Below are positions 45,804-55,053 of a DNA stretch of 64,000 nt, piece by piece (within the stretch, counting starts at the first letter, position 1; each line of letters begins with the position of its first letter). The notes under the pieces are model-generated. The model did no database searches and had not been told where the DNA came from. It was given only the letters and a program-made list of their open reading frames with translations. The DNA is from Bradyrhizobiaceae bacterium Ga0074131 (GTDB taxonomy: Bacteria > Pseudomonadota > Alphaproteobacteria > Rhizobiales > Xanthobacteraceae). The position numbers and the translations under genes were made by a program. The stretch spans positions 1-64,000 of the forward strand of contig LNEC01000019.1 of NCBI GenBank assembly GCA_001464035.1. Reading direction: 5' to 3'.

Positions 45804-46667
45804 ATGACCCCAGCCATCCTGTTTGCCTTCGCGTCCGCGGCCTGCCTCGGCGCGGGCGTGGTCACGGCGCAATTCGGGCTGCGCAGCGTCGAGCCGTTCT
45901 CGGGGGCTGCGATCAGCGTTCCCGCCTTCACGCTGCTGTTCCTGCTGCTGTCGCCGCTCATTCTTGCCGATCAACCCGTGGTCTGGCGCGGCGTGCCGAT
46001 CTTCGCGACCATCGGCCTGGTTTTCCCGGCGCTGCTGACCCTGCTGACCTTTGCGTCCAACCGCGCGCTCGGGCCGGTCGTCACCTCTACGCTCGGCAAT
46101 CTTGCGCCGCTGTTCGCGGTGGCGCTGGCCGTCCTGCTGCTCCATGAACCGCTGCGGGAATTGCAGTTCGCGGGCCTGCTGCTCGCCGTGGCCGGCGCCG
46201 TGATCGTCACCGTGACGCGCCCCCGCGACTTCGGGAGCTGGCGGACCTGGGCGCTCCTGCTGCCGCTTGGCGGCGCGGTGCTGCGCGGCGTCATCCCGCC
46301 CGTGGTGAAACTCGGGCTCGAGGTCTGGCCCAGCCCGCTGTGGGCCTGCCTAATCGGCTACATCATGTCGTCGCTGGTCGTGCTGGTGGTTCAGCGCCTG
46401 CGCAAGGGAAGCTTCGTCGCCGCGGCGCCGTGGTCGGGTCGCCTCTGGTTCGCCCTAACAGGCATTCTCAACGGACTGAGCGCGCTGACCCTGTTTGCCG
46501 CGCTGCGCCACGGACCGATCACGCTGGTCGCGCCGCTGGTCGCGGTCTACCCGCTGGTGACGGTGCTGCTGAGCGCCATCCTGCTGCGTCAGGTGCGGAT
46601 CACCGCGCGGATCGCCGCCGGAACCGCGCTGACGGTGGCGGGCGTCGCTCTGGTGCTGATCGGTTGA
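45804..46667 (+). CDS. EamA/DMT family transporter
   Basis: 287 aa, ~10 TM, MTPAILFAFASAACLGAGVVTAQFGLR. Confidence 0.88.
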   Translation: MTPAILFAFASAACLGAGVVTAQFGLRSVEPFSGAAISVPAFTLLFLLLSPLILADQPVVWRGVPIFATIGLVFPALLTLLTFASNRALGPVVTSTLGNLAPLFAVALAVLLLHEPLRELQFAGLLLAVAGAVIVTVTRPRDFGSWRTWALLLPLGGAVLRGVIPPVVKLGLEVWPSPLWACLIGYIMSSLVVLVVQRLRKGSFVAAAPWSGRLWFALTGILNGLSALTLFAALRHGPITLVAPLVAVYPLVTVLLSAILLRQVRITARIAAGTALTVAGVALVLIG

Positions 46668-46694
46668 GGAAATTGGCACGGGCTGCTTAAGCGG

Positions 46695-47978
46695 TTGCGC
46701 GATTGGCAAATCACCATTGCCGGGCGCGCGCCTGTGCAACCGCCGCCTGGCCTGCCAGAATGCCTGCTAGCCGGAGTAGTTCCCTTGCTCGCCCACATCC
46801 CCTCGGCCCCGGCGCATCCCGCGCGGCTGATTCTGATCCTGTCGCTGGCGCCCACGGTCGGCATCGGCATCGGGCGTTTCGCCTATGCTCTGGTGCTGCC
46901 GGACATGCGCGACGCGCTGGTCTGGTCCTATTCGGCAGCGGGCTTCATGAACACCATCAACGCCGCCGGCTATCTTGTCGGCGCGCTGCTGGCGTCGCGC
47001 GCCATCCGGCGTTTCGGGCTCGCCGCGACGGTGCGCTGGGGAACGCTGGCCTGCGTCGTCTCGCTGGCGTTGTGCGCCGTCTCCGGCAACTTTGTCGTTC
47101 TGAGCCTTGCCCGGTTGCTGGCTGGTCTTGGCGCCGCCGCCGGCTTCATCGGCGGCGGCGCATTGGCGGCAACGATCGCGCAATCGCAGCCTGGACGCGC
47201 CAACTTCCTGCTCAGCCTGTTCTACGCCGGACCCGGGATCGGCATCCTCGCATCCGGCCTGGTCGCGCCGTTCGTGCTGCAGGCGCTCGGACCGGGATCA
47301 TGGTGGATGGTGTGGTGGGCGATGACGTTGCTCGCGGTCGCCATGACCGTTCCGCTGCTGTTCGCGCCGATTGAGACCAGTGCGGATATCGCCGACGCGG
47401 CGCCGGGCCAATTCGCGATTCGGCCGGTGCTGTTCTATCTCGCCGGCTACTTCCTGTTCGGCGCCGGTTACATCGCCTACATGACCTTCATGATCGCCTA
47501 TGTGCGCGACGCCGGCGGCGGCGCCGCGGCGCAGAGCGCGTTCTGGAGCCTGATCGGCCTCAGCGCCTTCGTGACGCCGTGGGTGTGGCGACGCGTGCTG
47601 GCGCTCGACCGCGGCGGGCTCTCGACCACCATCATTCTCGGCGTCAACGCCATCGGCGCAGCCTTGCCGATCTTCGGACATTCGCCGCTGCTGCTGGCGA
47701 CATCGGCGCTGGTGTTCGGCGTCGCCTTCTTTGCCGTGGTGGGATCGACCACCGCCTTCGTGCGCCTCAACTACCCGCCGGCGGCCTGGCCGACCGCGAT
47801 CGCGGCGATGACCATCGCCTTCGGCATCGGCCAGATCATCGGGCCGATCGTGGTCGGCGCCGTCACCGACGCGTTTGGAAGCCTGTCCTATGCGCTCAAC
47901 GTCTCGGCGGCGATGCTGGCGGTGGGTGCGATCGCAGCGGCGCTCCAGGGAAGATTGGGGAAGAGTCCCTCATCCTGA
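46695..47978 (+). CDS. YbfB/YjiJ family MFS transporter
   Basis: GIGRFAYALVLPDMRDALVWSYSAAGFMNTINAAGYLVGA. Confidence 0.93.
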   Translation: MRDWQITIAGRAPVQPPPGLPECLLAGVVPLLAHIPSAPAHPARLILILSLAPTVGIGIGRFAYALVLPDMRDALVWSYSAAGFMNTINAAGYLVGALLASRAIRRFGLAATVRWGTLACVVSLALCAVSGNFVVLSLARLLAGLGAAAGFIGGGALAATIAQSQPGRANFLLSLFYAGPGIGILASGLVAPFVLQALGPGSWWMVWWAMTLLAVAMTVPLLFAPIETSADIADAAPGQFAIRPVLFYLAGYFLFGAGYIAYMTFMIAYVRDAGGGAAAQSAFWSLIGLSAFVTPWVWRRVLALDRGGLSTTIILGVNAIGAALPIFGHSPLLLATSALVFGVAFFAVVGSTTAFVRLNYPPAAWPTAIAAMTIAFGIGQIIGPIVVGAVTDAFGSLSYALNVSAAMLAVGAIAAALQGRLGKSPSS

Positions 47979-47997
47979 TGCACGGCGTCCTGGCCGC

Positions 47998-48016
47998 GTC
48001 TCGAACGGTTCGAGAC
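47998..48016. repeat. Palindrome between convergent genes
   Basis: GTCTCGAAC-G-GTTCGAGAC. Confidence 0.6.
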
Positions 48017-48050
48017 CGCGCGCCAGCGCGCCGCCTCACCACACCGAGAC

Positions 48051-48836
48051 TTAAATCCCGCTGAATGAATTATATCCCTGATCTTCCCAGAAGCCGCCCT
48101 TGTAGTCGTTGGTGACTTCCATCGAGATTACGTATTTCGGGTTCTTGAAGCCGAGTTTGGTCGGCACCCGGATCTTCATCGGATACCCATAGGCGCGCGG
48201 CAGGATTTCGTCGCCGAATTTGAACGTCATCTGGGTCTGCGGATGCAGCGCGCTGGCCATGTCGAGCGGCGAGTTATACCCATCGACGTCGGCGCACTGG
48301 AACCAGCAGTATTTGGCGCGGGTATCGGCGCCGACCAGTTTGAGGAAATCGCGCAACGGCGTGCCGGTCCAGCTTCCGACCGCGCTCCAGCCCTCGACGC
48401 AGATATGGCGCGTCACCTGCTTGACCTGGGGCAGCTGGTACAGCTCCTCCAGCGTCCATGACTTCTTGTTGTCGACGAGCCCGCGCACCTCGAGCTTCCA
48501 CTCCTTGCCGTCGATGGTGGGGGCGTCGTCGAGCGCATAATACGCGTTGAACGGGAACGGTTTAGTAATGGCGCTTTCCGGATAGGTCGGCGCCAGCGCA
48601 TTGGGATTGAAAATGGCGGCCTGCACGCCGTCGTTAAATTTCGAAATCTGCGTCAGCATCTGCTCCGCAGAAAAACTGTCGGTCACGTCGCAGCCGGTCA
48701 GCAGCGTCAGTGCGCCGAGGCTGGCGCCGCCGGCGATGAAGCGGCGGCGCGCCAGGTCCGGCATCACTTTGGTGGCGTCCCTGACCAGCAACTGCTTGTC
48801 GACGCCGGGGATCAGGAGCGAGCGAAGTCGGCCCAT
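48051..48836 (-). CDS. Molybdopterin-dependent oxidoreductase (sulfite oxidase fold), Tat-exported
   Basis: RRRFIAGGASLGALTLLTGC; HICVEGWSAVGSWTGTPLRDFL; LPRAYGYPMKIRVPTKLGFKNPKYV. Confidence 0.93.
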   Translation of the reverse strand: MGRLRSLLIPGVDKQLLVRDATKVMPDLARRRFIAGGASLGALTLLTGCDVTDSFSAEQMLTQISKFNDGVQAAIFNPNALAPTYPESAITKPFPFNAYYALDDAPTIDGKEWKLEVRGLVDNKKSWTLEELYQLPQVKQVTRHICVEGWSAVGSWTGTPLRDFLKLVGADTRAKYCWFQCADVDGYNSPLDMASALHPQTQMTFKFGDEILPRAYGYPMKIRVPTKLGFKNPKYVISMEVTNDYKGGFWEDQGYNSFSGI

Positions 48837-48858
48837 GGTGTATCCTCCTCGATGATTC

Positions 48859-49491
48859 TCAGCGTCCGATGATCATGGCACGCAGGCTTTTCGGCACCAG
48901 CACCGCCAGCGCGACATGAACGATCAGGAAGGCGACGATCGCCGCCATGCAAAAGAAGTGGACGTAACGCGCGGCTTCATAGCCGCCGAACAGCGCCGTC
49001 AGATACTGCAGTTGCACCGGCTTCCAGATCGCGAGACCCGACAGCACGACCAGGATGCCGACCGCGATGATCCCGGCATAGAGCAGCTTCTGCACGTAAT
49101 TGTATCTGGTGAGATCCGCGTGCGACAGCCGGCCGGTCAGCGCCGCCTTGGCATCGGACAGAACGCCCTCCGGCGTGATCGGCAGCAGCTTTTTGCGGAA
49201 GCGGCCGGTGGCGAGGCCAAGCGAGAGATAGACGAGGCCATTGATCATCAGCAGCCACATCGCCGCGAAGTGCCAGAGCAGCGCGCCGCCCAGCCACCCG
49301 CCCAGCGTGATGGTTTTCGAAAACTTGAAATCGAACAGCGGCGAGGCGTTGTAGATCTGCCATCCCGACATGATCATCAGGATCATCGCCACCGCGTTGA
49401 TCCAGTGCACGGTGCGGACCCAGGCCGGCTGGATGACTTTTGCCGGCGTGGCGGTCGCGGCGGGCGGGTCGTCGACGGCGAGGCTGGACAT
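48859..49491 (-). CDS. Cytochrome b/b6 (b561-type) membrane subunit
   Basis: RTVHWINAVAMILMIMSGWQIYNASP; RYVHFFCMAAIVAFLIVHVAL; next to the Mo oxidoreductase. Confidence 0.92.
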   Translation of the reverse strand: MSSLAVDDPPAATATPAKVIQPAWVRTVHWINAVAMILMIMSGWQIYNASPLFDFKFSKTITLGGWLGGALLWHFAAMWLLMINGLVYLSLGLATGRFRKKLLPITPEGVLSDAKAALTGRLSHADLTRYNYVQKLLYAGIIAVGILVVLSGLAIWKPVQLQYLTALFGGYEAARYVHFFCMAAIVAFLIVHVALAVLVPKSLRAMIIGR

Positions 49492-49611
49492 GGGAATTCC
49501 CTGGCTGTTCCGCGCTATGGGCAGTCCGATGCACGCTTATACGCCGGAACCCGCCGCTTCGTTACTGCCAAACCGGCTATCAGATTGATGCCTGAAGCCT
49601 ATGACGGTCAC

Positions 49612-49642
49612 AAAAAAGCGAGCCGGGCTGCCCCGGCTCGCT
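49612..49642 (-). terminator. Rho-independent terminator of the fasciclin gene
   Basis: AGCGAGCCGGG/CCCGGCTCGCT stem with T6 on the minus strand. Confidence 0.85.
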
Positions 49643-49684
49643 TGGTCCGCATCCTGTGGGGACTAGGTCAGGATACGAAAGGTA

Positions 49685-50266
49685 TTACGACGCCGGCATC
49701 AGGACGGTGTCGACCACGTGGATCACGCCGTTGGACTGATTGACGTTCGGGATCGTGACGGTCGAGGAGCCGCCCTTGGCGTCGACGATCATCACCTTGT
49801 CGCCCGACTTCTTGACGGTCAGCTCGCCGCCTTCGACGGTCTTGAGCTTCTTGCCGTCGGTCAGGCTGGCGGCGTCGAGCTTCCCGGCCACCACATGGTA
49901 GGTCAGGATCTTGGTCAGGGTTGCTTTGCTCTCGGGCTTCACCAGGGTGTCGACGGTGCCGGCCGGCAGCTTGCCGAAGGCGGCGTTGGTCGGTGCGAAT
50001 ACCGTGAACGGGCCCTTGCTCGAAAGGGTATCGACCAGAGCAGCGGCCTTCACCGCGGCTACCAGCGTGGTGTGGTCCTTGGAGTTGACGGCGTTCTCGA
50101 TGATGTTCTTCGAGGGGAACATCGCGGCGCCACCGACCATGACGGTCTTCTCGCCGGACATTTCGCTTTTCATCATTTTGTCTTGCGCGCTGACAGGCGC
50201 AACGACGGCGGCGGTCAGAGCCAGGGCGCCGAAGGCGGCGGAGAAAAGTGCGATACGCTTGGACAT
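49685..50266 (-). CDS. Fasciclin domain-containing secreted protein
   Basis: MSKRIALFSAAFGALALTAAVVAPVSAQ; GPFTVFAPTNAAFGKLPAGTVDTLV; NGVIHVVDTVLMP. Confidence 0.95.
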   Translation of the reverse strand: MSKRIALFSAAFGALALTAAVVAPVSAQDKMMKSEMSGEKTVMVGGAAMFPSKNIIENAVNSKDHTTLVAAVKAAALVDTLSSKGPFTVFAPTNAAFGKLPAGTVDTLVKPESKATLTKILTYHVVAGKLDAASLTDGKKLKTVEGGELTVKKSGDKVMIVDAKGGSSTVTIPNVNQSNGVIHVVDTVLMPAS

Positions 50267-50468
50267 GGAAAGGTCTCCCGATGATTGTGCTGACCGGCGG
50301 TTCGCCGGCGATGAAGGGGCAACAACGACGCTCGCCCGGTTGGTCAGACTGCGTCGCCGTTGGTCCCAGTTACGGGAGGCGTTGGGGCCGGTTTCGACCA
50401 ATAACTTATCGTGATGCGTGAAACTATTTCGGCGCCGTCCGTACATGGCGGATTTGCGCCGCTGCGCC

Positions 50469-50564
50469 CCTCTCCCGCCCGCCGAGGTGGTTGGGGCGGT
50501 GCTCTCACGGGGCACCCCCACCCGCCGCGCTTCGCGCGACGACCTCCCGCGCAAGCGGGAGAGG
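50469..50564. repeat. REP-like palindromic element
   Basis: CCTCTCCCGC (50469-50478) and GCGGGAGAGG (50555-50564) arms. Confidence 0.65.
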
Positions 50565-50589
50565 TATAGAGCGCCGCGACGACGAAGCG

Positions 50590-51351
50590 CTAATCGCGGT
50601 TATTCGGCGTTTGCATAAAACCGCGATTGTGCGTCGGGCTGATCAGGATCTCGTTGATGCAGACACGGGGCGGCATGCTGGCGACGAAGGCGATGGTGCG
50701 GCCGCAATCTTCGGGCTGCAGCATCTTCGCCTGCTCGGCTTCGCTCGGCACCACCGGCCGCAGCTTCAGGATCGGGGTCGCGACCTCGCCGGGCGACAGG
50801 CAGCATGCCCGCAGGCCATTGACGCATTCGTCCATGTTGAACGAGTGGGTCAGCGCCAGCACCGCATGTTTGGTCGTGGTGTAGGCCGGGCCCGGCATTT
50901 TCGAGACGTGACGGCCGGCCCAGGAGGCGACATTGATGATGCAGCCGTCCTTCTGCTTGCGCATCGCGGGCAACACCGCGCGCATGCAATACAGCACGCC
51001 GTTGAGATTGATCTCGACCAGCTTGTTCCAGCCGTCCAGCTCCATGTCGGCCCAGGAGCGCTTCGGCACGTTGATGCCGGCGCTGTTGACCAGGAGATCG
51101 ATGCGGCCATATTTGGCGAGAATCTGATCCGCAACCTTGGTCACGTCATCGGAATGGCTGACATCGAGCGCGATCGCCTCGGCCGTGCCGCCGCTCTTGG
51201 TGATCTTCGCCACCACCGCATCCAGCGCGTCCTGGCGGCGCCCCGAAACCACCACCATCCAGCCGTCCGCGGCGAGCGCTTCCGCACCGGCTTCGCCGAT
51301 GCCGCTGCCGCCGCCGGTCACCCAGGCTACGCGTTTCCCGTTATTTGACAT
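50590..51351 (-). CDS. SDR family oxidoreductase
   Basis: VAWVTGGGSGIGEAGAEALA; NSAGIN; YTTTKHAVLALT; start at MSNNGKR. Confidence 0.93.
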   Translation of the reverse strand: MSNNGKRVAWVTGGGSGIGEAGAEALAADGWMVVVSGRRQDALDAVVAKITKSGGTAEAIALDVSHSDDVTKVADQILAKYGRIDLLVNSAGINVPKRSWADMELDGWNKLVEINLNGVLYCMRAVLPAMRKQKDGCIINVASWAGRHVSKMPGPAYTTTKHAVLALTHSFNMDECVNGLRACCLSPGEVATPILKLRPVVPSEAEQAKMLQPEDCGRTIAFVASMPPRVCINEILISPTHNRGFMQTPNNRD

Positions 51352-51444
51352 GCAAACCGTCTCCGTTGCTTTGTGAAGGGCGCTTTTGCTATTGAACTGT
51401 GATTGCCGCGGCCTGGGCCGCGTCCGCCCCTCCCGCAATGTTGC

Positions 51445-52983
51445 ATGAACGCGCCGCAGAAAACCATCATGAACGCCAACCTGTTTTCCCGCCTGTTCGA
51501 CGGCCTCGACGATCCCTCGCGCCTCGCGATCGAGACGAGCGATGGTCAGCGCATCAGCTATGGCGAACTCATGGCCCGTGCGGGACAGATGGCGAATGTA
51601 CTGGTGTCCAGTGGCGTCAGGCCCGGCGACCGCGTTGCAGCGCAAACCGAAAAGTCGGTACCGGGTCTGGTGCTCTATCTCGCCACCGTTCGGGCCGGCG
51701 CGGTCTACCTGCCGCTCAACACCGCCTATACGCTGAACGAACTTGAATATTTCATCGCCGACGCCGAGCCGTCGCTGGTGGTGTGCGACCCCTCGAAGGC
51801 GGAAGGCATCGGCGCGATCGCGGCAAAGGTCGGCGCCGGGGTCGAGACGCTCGACGCCGATGGCCAGGGATCGCTGACGCAAGCCGCCGCCGTGGCGAAA
51901 CCGGAATTCGAAACCGTCGCCCGCGCCGGCGACGATCTCGCCGCGATCCTCTACACCTCGGGCACCACGGGACGCTCCAAGGGGGCGATGCTGACACACG
52001 ACAATCTGGCGTCGAATTCGCTCGCGCTGGTCGATTACTGGCGCTTCACCGACCAGGACGTGCTGATCCACGCACTGCCGATCTATCACACCCACGGTCT
52101 GTTCGTGGCGAGCAATGTCACGCTGTTCGCGCGCGCCGCGATGATCTTTCTGCCGAAATTCGATCCGGATCTCATCATCAGGCTGATGGCACGCGCTACC
52201 GTGCTGATGGGGGTGCCGACGTTCTACACCCGGCTGTTGCAAAGCCCTGCGCTGACCAGGGAGTCGACCAGACATATGCGACTGTTCGTTTCGGGCTCGG
52301 CGCCGCTGCTCGCCGATACCCATCGCGAATGGGCCGACCGCACCGGCCATGCCGTGCTGGAGCGCTACGGCATGACCGAAACCAACATGAACACCTCGAA
52401 TCCCTATGACGGCGAGCGGGTGCCCGGCGCGGTCGGCCATGCGCTGCCCGGCGTTTCCGTGCGCGTCACCGATCCCGACACCGGCAAGACGCTGGGGCCG
52501 GAAACCATCGGCATGATCGAGGTCAAGGGCCCCAACGTCTTCAAGGGCTACTGGCGGATGCCGGAAAAGACCAAGGTGGAGTTTCGCGAAGACGGCTTCT
52601 TCATCACCGGAGATCTCGGCAAGATCGACGCCAACGGCTATGTCCACATTCTCGGCCGCGGCAAGGATCTGGTGATCTCCGGCGGCTTCAATGTCTACCC
52701 GAAGGAAATCGAAAGCGAGATCGACGCCATGCCGGGCGTGATCGAATCCGCCGTGATCGGCGTGCCGCACGCCGATTTCGGTGAGGGCGTCACCGCGGTG
52801 GTGGTGTGCGGCAGGGACGCCGGGGTCGACGAAGCGTCCGTGCTGAAGGCGCTCGACGGCAGGCTGGCGAAATTCAAGATGCCGAAACGGGTGATCGTGG
52901 TCGAGGAACTGCCGCGCAACGCCATGGGCAAGGTTCAGAAGAATATTCTGCGCGATACCTATGCGAAGCTTTACGCGAAATGA
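51445..52983 (+). CDS. matB: Malonyl-CoA synthase (acyl-CoA synthetase family)
   Basis: ILYTSGTTGRSKGAMLTHDNLASN; ERYGMTETNMNTSNPYDGERVPGAVG; PRNAMGKVQKN. Confidence 0.88.
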   Translation: MNAPQKTIMNANLFSRLFDGLDDPSRLAIETSDGQRISYGELMARAGQMANVLVSSGVRPGDRVAAQTEKSVPGLVLYLATVRAGAVYLPLNTAYTLNELEYFIADAEPSLVVCDPSKAEGIGAIAAKVGAGVETLDADGQGSLTQAAAVAKPEFETVARAGDDLAAILYTSGTTGRSKGAMLTHDNLASNSLALVDYWRFTDQDVLIHALPIYHTHGLFVASNVTLFARAAMIFLPKFDPDLIIRLMARATVLMGVPTFYTRLLQSPALTRESTRHMRLFVSGSAPLLADTHREWADRTGHAVLERYGMTETNMNTSNPYDGERVPGAVGHALPGVSVRVTDPDTGKTLGPETIGMIEVKGPNVFKGYWRMPEKTKVEFREDGFFITGDLGKIDANGYVHILGRGKDLVISGGFNVYPKEIESEIDAMPGVIESAVIGVPHADFGEGVTAVVVCGRDAGVDEASVLKALDGRLAKFKMPKRVIVVEELPRNAMGKVQKNILRDTYAKLYAK

Positions 52984-53128
52984 TCCATAACGCCTCATGG
53001 TGAGGGGCGCGCCTTCGCGCGTCTCGAACCATCTGGCACATCGGCTGTTTCCATCCTTCGAGCGCTGCGCCAAGGAGCGCGGCTCCTTAAGGATGAGGTC
53101 CGCGCATACGGCGTGAGCTTGGAGCCGA

Positions 53129-54031
53129 TTACAGCAGGCTGATCAAAAACCGGCTGCCTACAATCAACAAATAGCAGCCGAACGCCATCTCCAGCGTGCG
53201 TTTCGACATCGAATGCGCGGCTCTTACGCCGAGCGGCGCGGTCAACAGGCCGGTCGGGATCACCAGCACGGCGCCGATCAGCGAGACGTACCCGATCGCA
53301 AACGGCAGTTGCAGCGCGACGACATCGGGATAGCGCATGGCGGCCGGCCAGCCGGCATAGACATAGCCGATCGCGCCGGGGATCGAGATCAGCACCGCCA
53401 GCGCCGACGACGTCGCGACCGCCTGATGGATCTGCCGGCCGTAAAAAGTCATCAGCAGGTTCAGGAACAATCCGCCGCCTACGCCCATCAAGGTGGAGAG
53501 AAGCCCGACGAAAAACCCGTAGAGCTTCATCAGCGGTCCGGCCGGGAAGTCAGCGACGAACTTCCAGCTGTCGCGCCCCAGCAGCAGGCGTGCCGCGGCT
53601 GAATACGCCACCATCACGAACACGACCTTGAACAGGCGCTCCGGCGCGTAACGCGCGGTGATGCCGCCGGCGATCACGCCGATCACGACCGGCAACCACC
53701 ACGCCCGGAGGATTTTCATGTCGACCGCGCCCCTGAGATAATGGGCGCGAAAGGAGCTGATCGAGGTCGGAATGATGATGGCAAGCGAAGTTCCGATGCA
53801 TAGCGGCATCCGGACCTCAAGCGGGACGCCGGCCAGCCGAAAGCATTCGTAGAACACCGGCACCAGGATGGCGCCGCCGCCGATTCCGAACAGGCCCGCC
53901 AGGAAGCCCGACAGCGCCCCCACCGCCACCAGCAGCAGCGCCAACTGGGCAAGCTCCGAGACATCAAGTCCAGCGGCGGCCATCTCCGGTTCCTTCGCAT
54001 CATAGCCGAGCCACGCGCGCGGTGAGTTCAT
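53129..54031 (-). CDS. Sulfite exporter TauE/SafE family permease
   Basis: ALSGFLAGLFGIGGGAILVPVFYE; LLSTLMGVGGGLFLNLLM; start may be internal (MAAAGLDV, 53983). Confidence 0.93.
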   Translation of the reverse strand: MNSPRAWLGYDAKEPEMAAAGLDVSELAQLALLLVAVGALSGFLAGLFGIGGGAILVPVFYECFRLAGVPLEVRMPLCIGTSLAIIIPTSISSFRAHYLRGAVDMKILRAWWLPVVIGVIAGGITARYAPERLFKVVFVMVAYSAAARLLLGRDSWKFVADFPAGPLMKLYGFFVGLLSTLMGVGGGLFLNLLMTFYGRQIHQAVATSSALAVLISIPGAIGYVYAGWPAAMRYPDVVALQLPFAIGYVSLIGAVLVIPTGLLTAPLGVRAAHSMSKRTLEMAFGCYLLIVGSRFLISLL

Positions 54032-54235
54032 GAATCGAGCTTCAGGTATACCAGCCAGCAGCGTCCGCAGACCTTGTCAACTCCCGCTTCCGCAAGGCTC
54101 ATCCATAGGTATGAACCACGGTTCGGATTTGGCGATTTTCATCGTTGCGCTCACTGTTTCGACTTCGTAAATAGGCTTTATCTCTTGCGATCCACAAAGG
54201 ACCCTGCGCGGGTCCGCCAACTGTCAAAGCCGCCG

Positions 54236-54634
54236 ATGACCGCCAGGATCGAACGACCGCTTTCGCCGCATCTGCAGATCTACCGCTGGACCCTGACGAT
54301 GGCGCTGTCCATCGTTCACCGCTTGACCGGCATCGCGCTCTATTTTGGCACGCTGCTGCTGGCGTGGTGGCTGATCGCGGCGGCCTCCGGTCCGGGCGCC
54401 TACGCCAATGTGCAGGCCTTTACCGGCAGCATCATCGGAAAGCTGATCGTGTTTGGCTACACGTGGGCGCTGATGCACCATCTGCTCTCCGGACTCAGGC
54501 ACCTGGTATGGGACCTCGGCTACGGCTTCAAGGCGACCGAGCGTGAGGCGCTGACCTGGGGCGCGCTGATCGGCGGCGTTTCGCTGACCGTGCTGGTGTG
54601 GATCGCGGCCTATGCGATCGGAGGCGGACGATGA
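54236..54634 (+). CDS. sdhC: Succinate dehydrogenase cytochrome b556 subunit
   Basis: RPLSPHLQIYRWTLTMALSIVHRLTGIAL; HHLLSGLRHLVWD. Confidence 0.96.
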   Translation: MTARIERPLSPHLQIYRWTLTMALSIVHRLTGIALYFGTLLLAWWLIAAASGPGAYANVQAFTGSIIGKLIVFGYTWALMHHLLSGLRHLVWDLGYGFKATEREALTWGALIGGVSLTVLVWIAAYAIGGGR

Positions 54635-55050
54635 GCGTTGAAGAATCCCACGGCTCGCCGCGCAAGGCCCGCTCGATGCGCACGCCGCTCGCCCGTGTCC
54701 GCAGCCTCGGCGCCTCGCATTCCGGCACCTCCGACTTCTGGCGCCAGCGCATCACCGCGGTGGCGATGGCGCTGCTGATCGTGCCTGTGATCGTCGTGGT
54801 GCTGATGCTGCTCGGCCGCAACCAGGCCGGCGCCGCGCAGATTCTCGGCTCGCTGCCGATCGCGATCATCCTGCTGCTGTTCATCATCGCCAGCGCCTGG
54901 CACATGAAAATCGGCATGCAGGTGGTGATCGAGGATTATATCCATAACGAGAAGCTGAAGCTCGCCAGCGTGATGGCCAACAACTTCTTCTCGATCGCGG
55001 TGGCGCTGGCTTCGATCTACGCCATCCTCAAACTGTCGTCTGGAGTTTAG
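54631..55050 (+). CDS. sdhD: Succinate dehydrogenase hydrophobic membrane anchor subunit
   Basis: MRTPLARVRSLGASHSGTSDFWRQRITAVAM; HMKIGMQVVIEDYIHNEKLK. Confidence 0.96.
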   Translation: MSVEESHGSPRKARSMRTPLARVRSLGASHSGTSDFWRQRITAVAMALLIVPVIVVVLMLLGRNQAGAAQILGSLPIAIILLLFIIASAWHMKIGMQVVIEDYIHNEKLKLASVMANNFFSIAVALASIYAILKLSSGV

Positions 55051-55053
55051 CCC

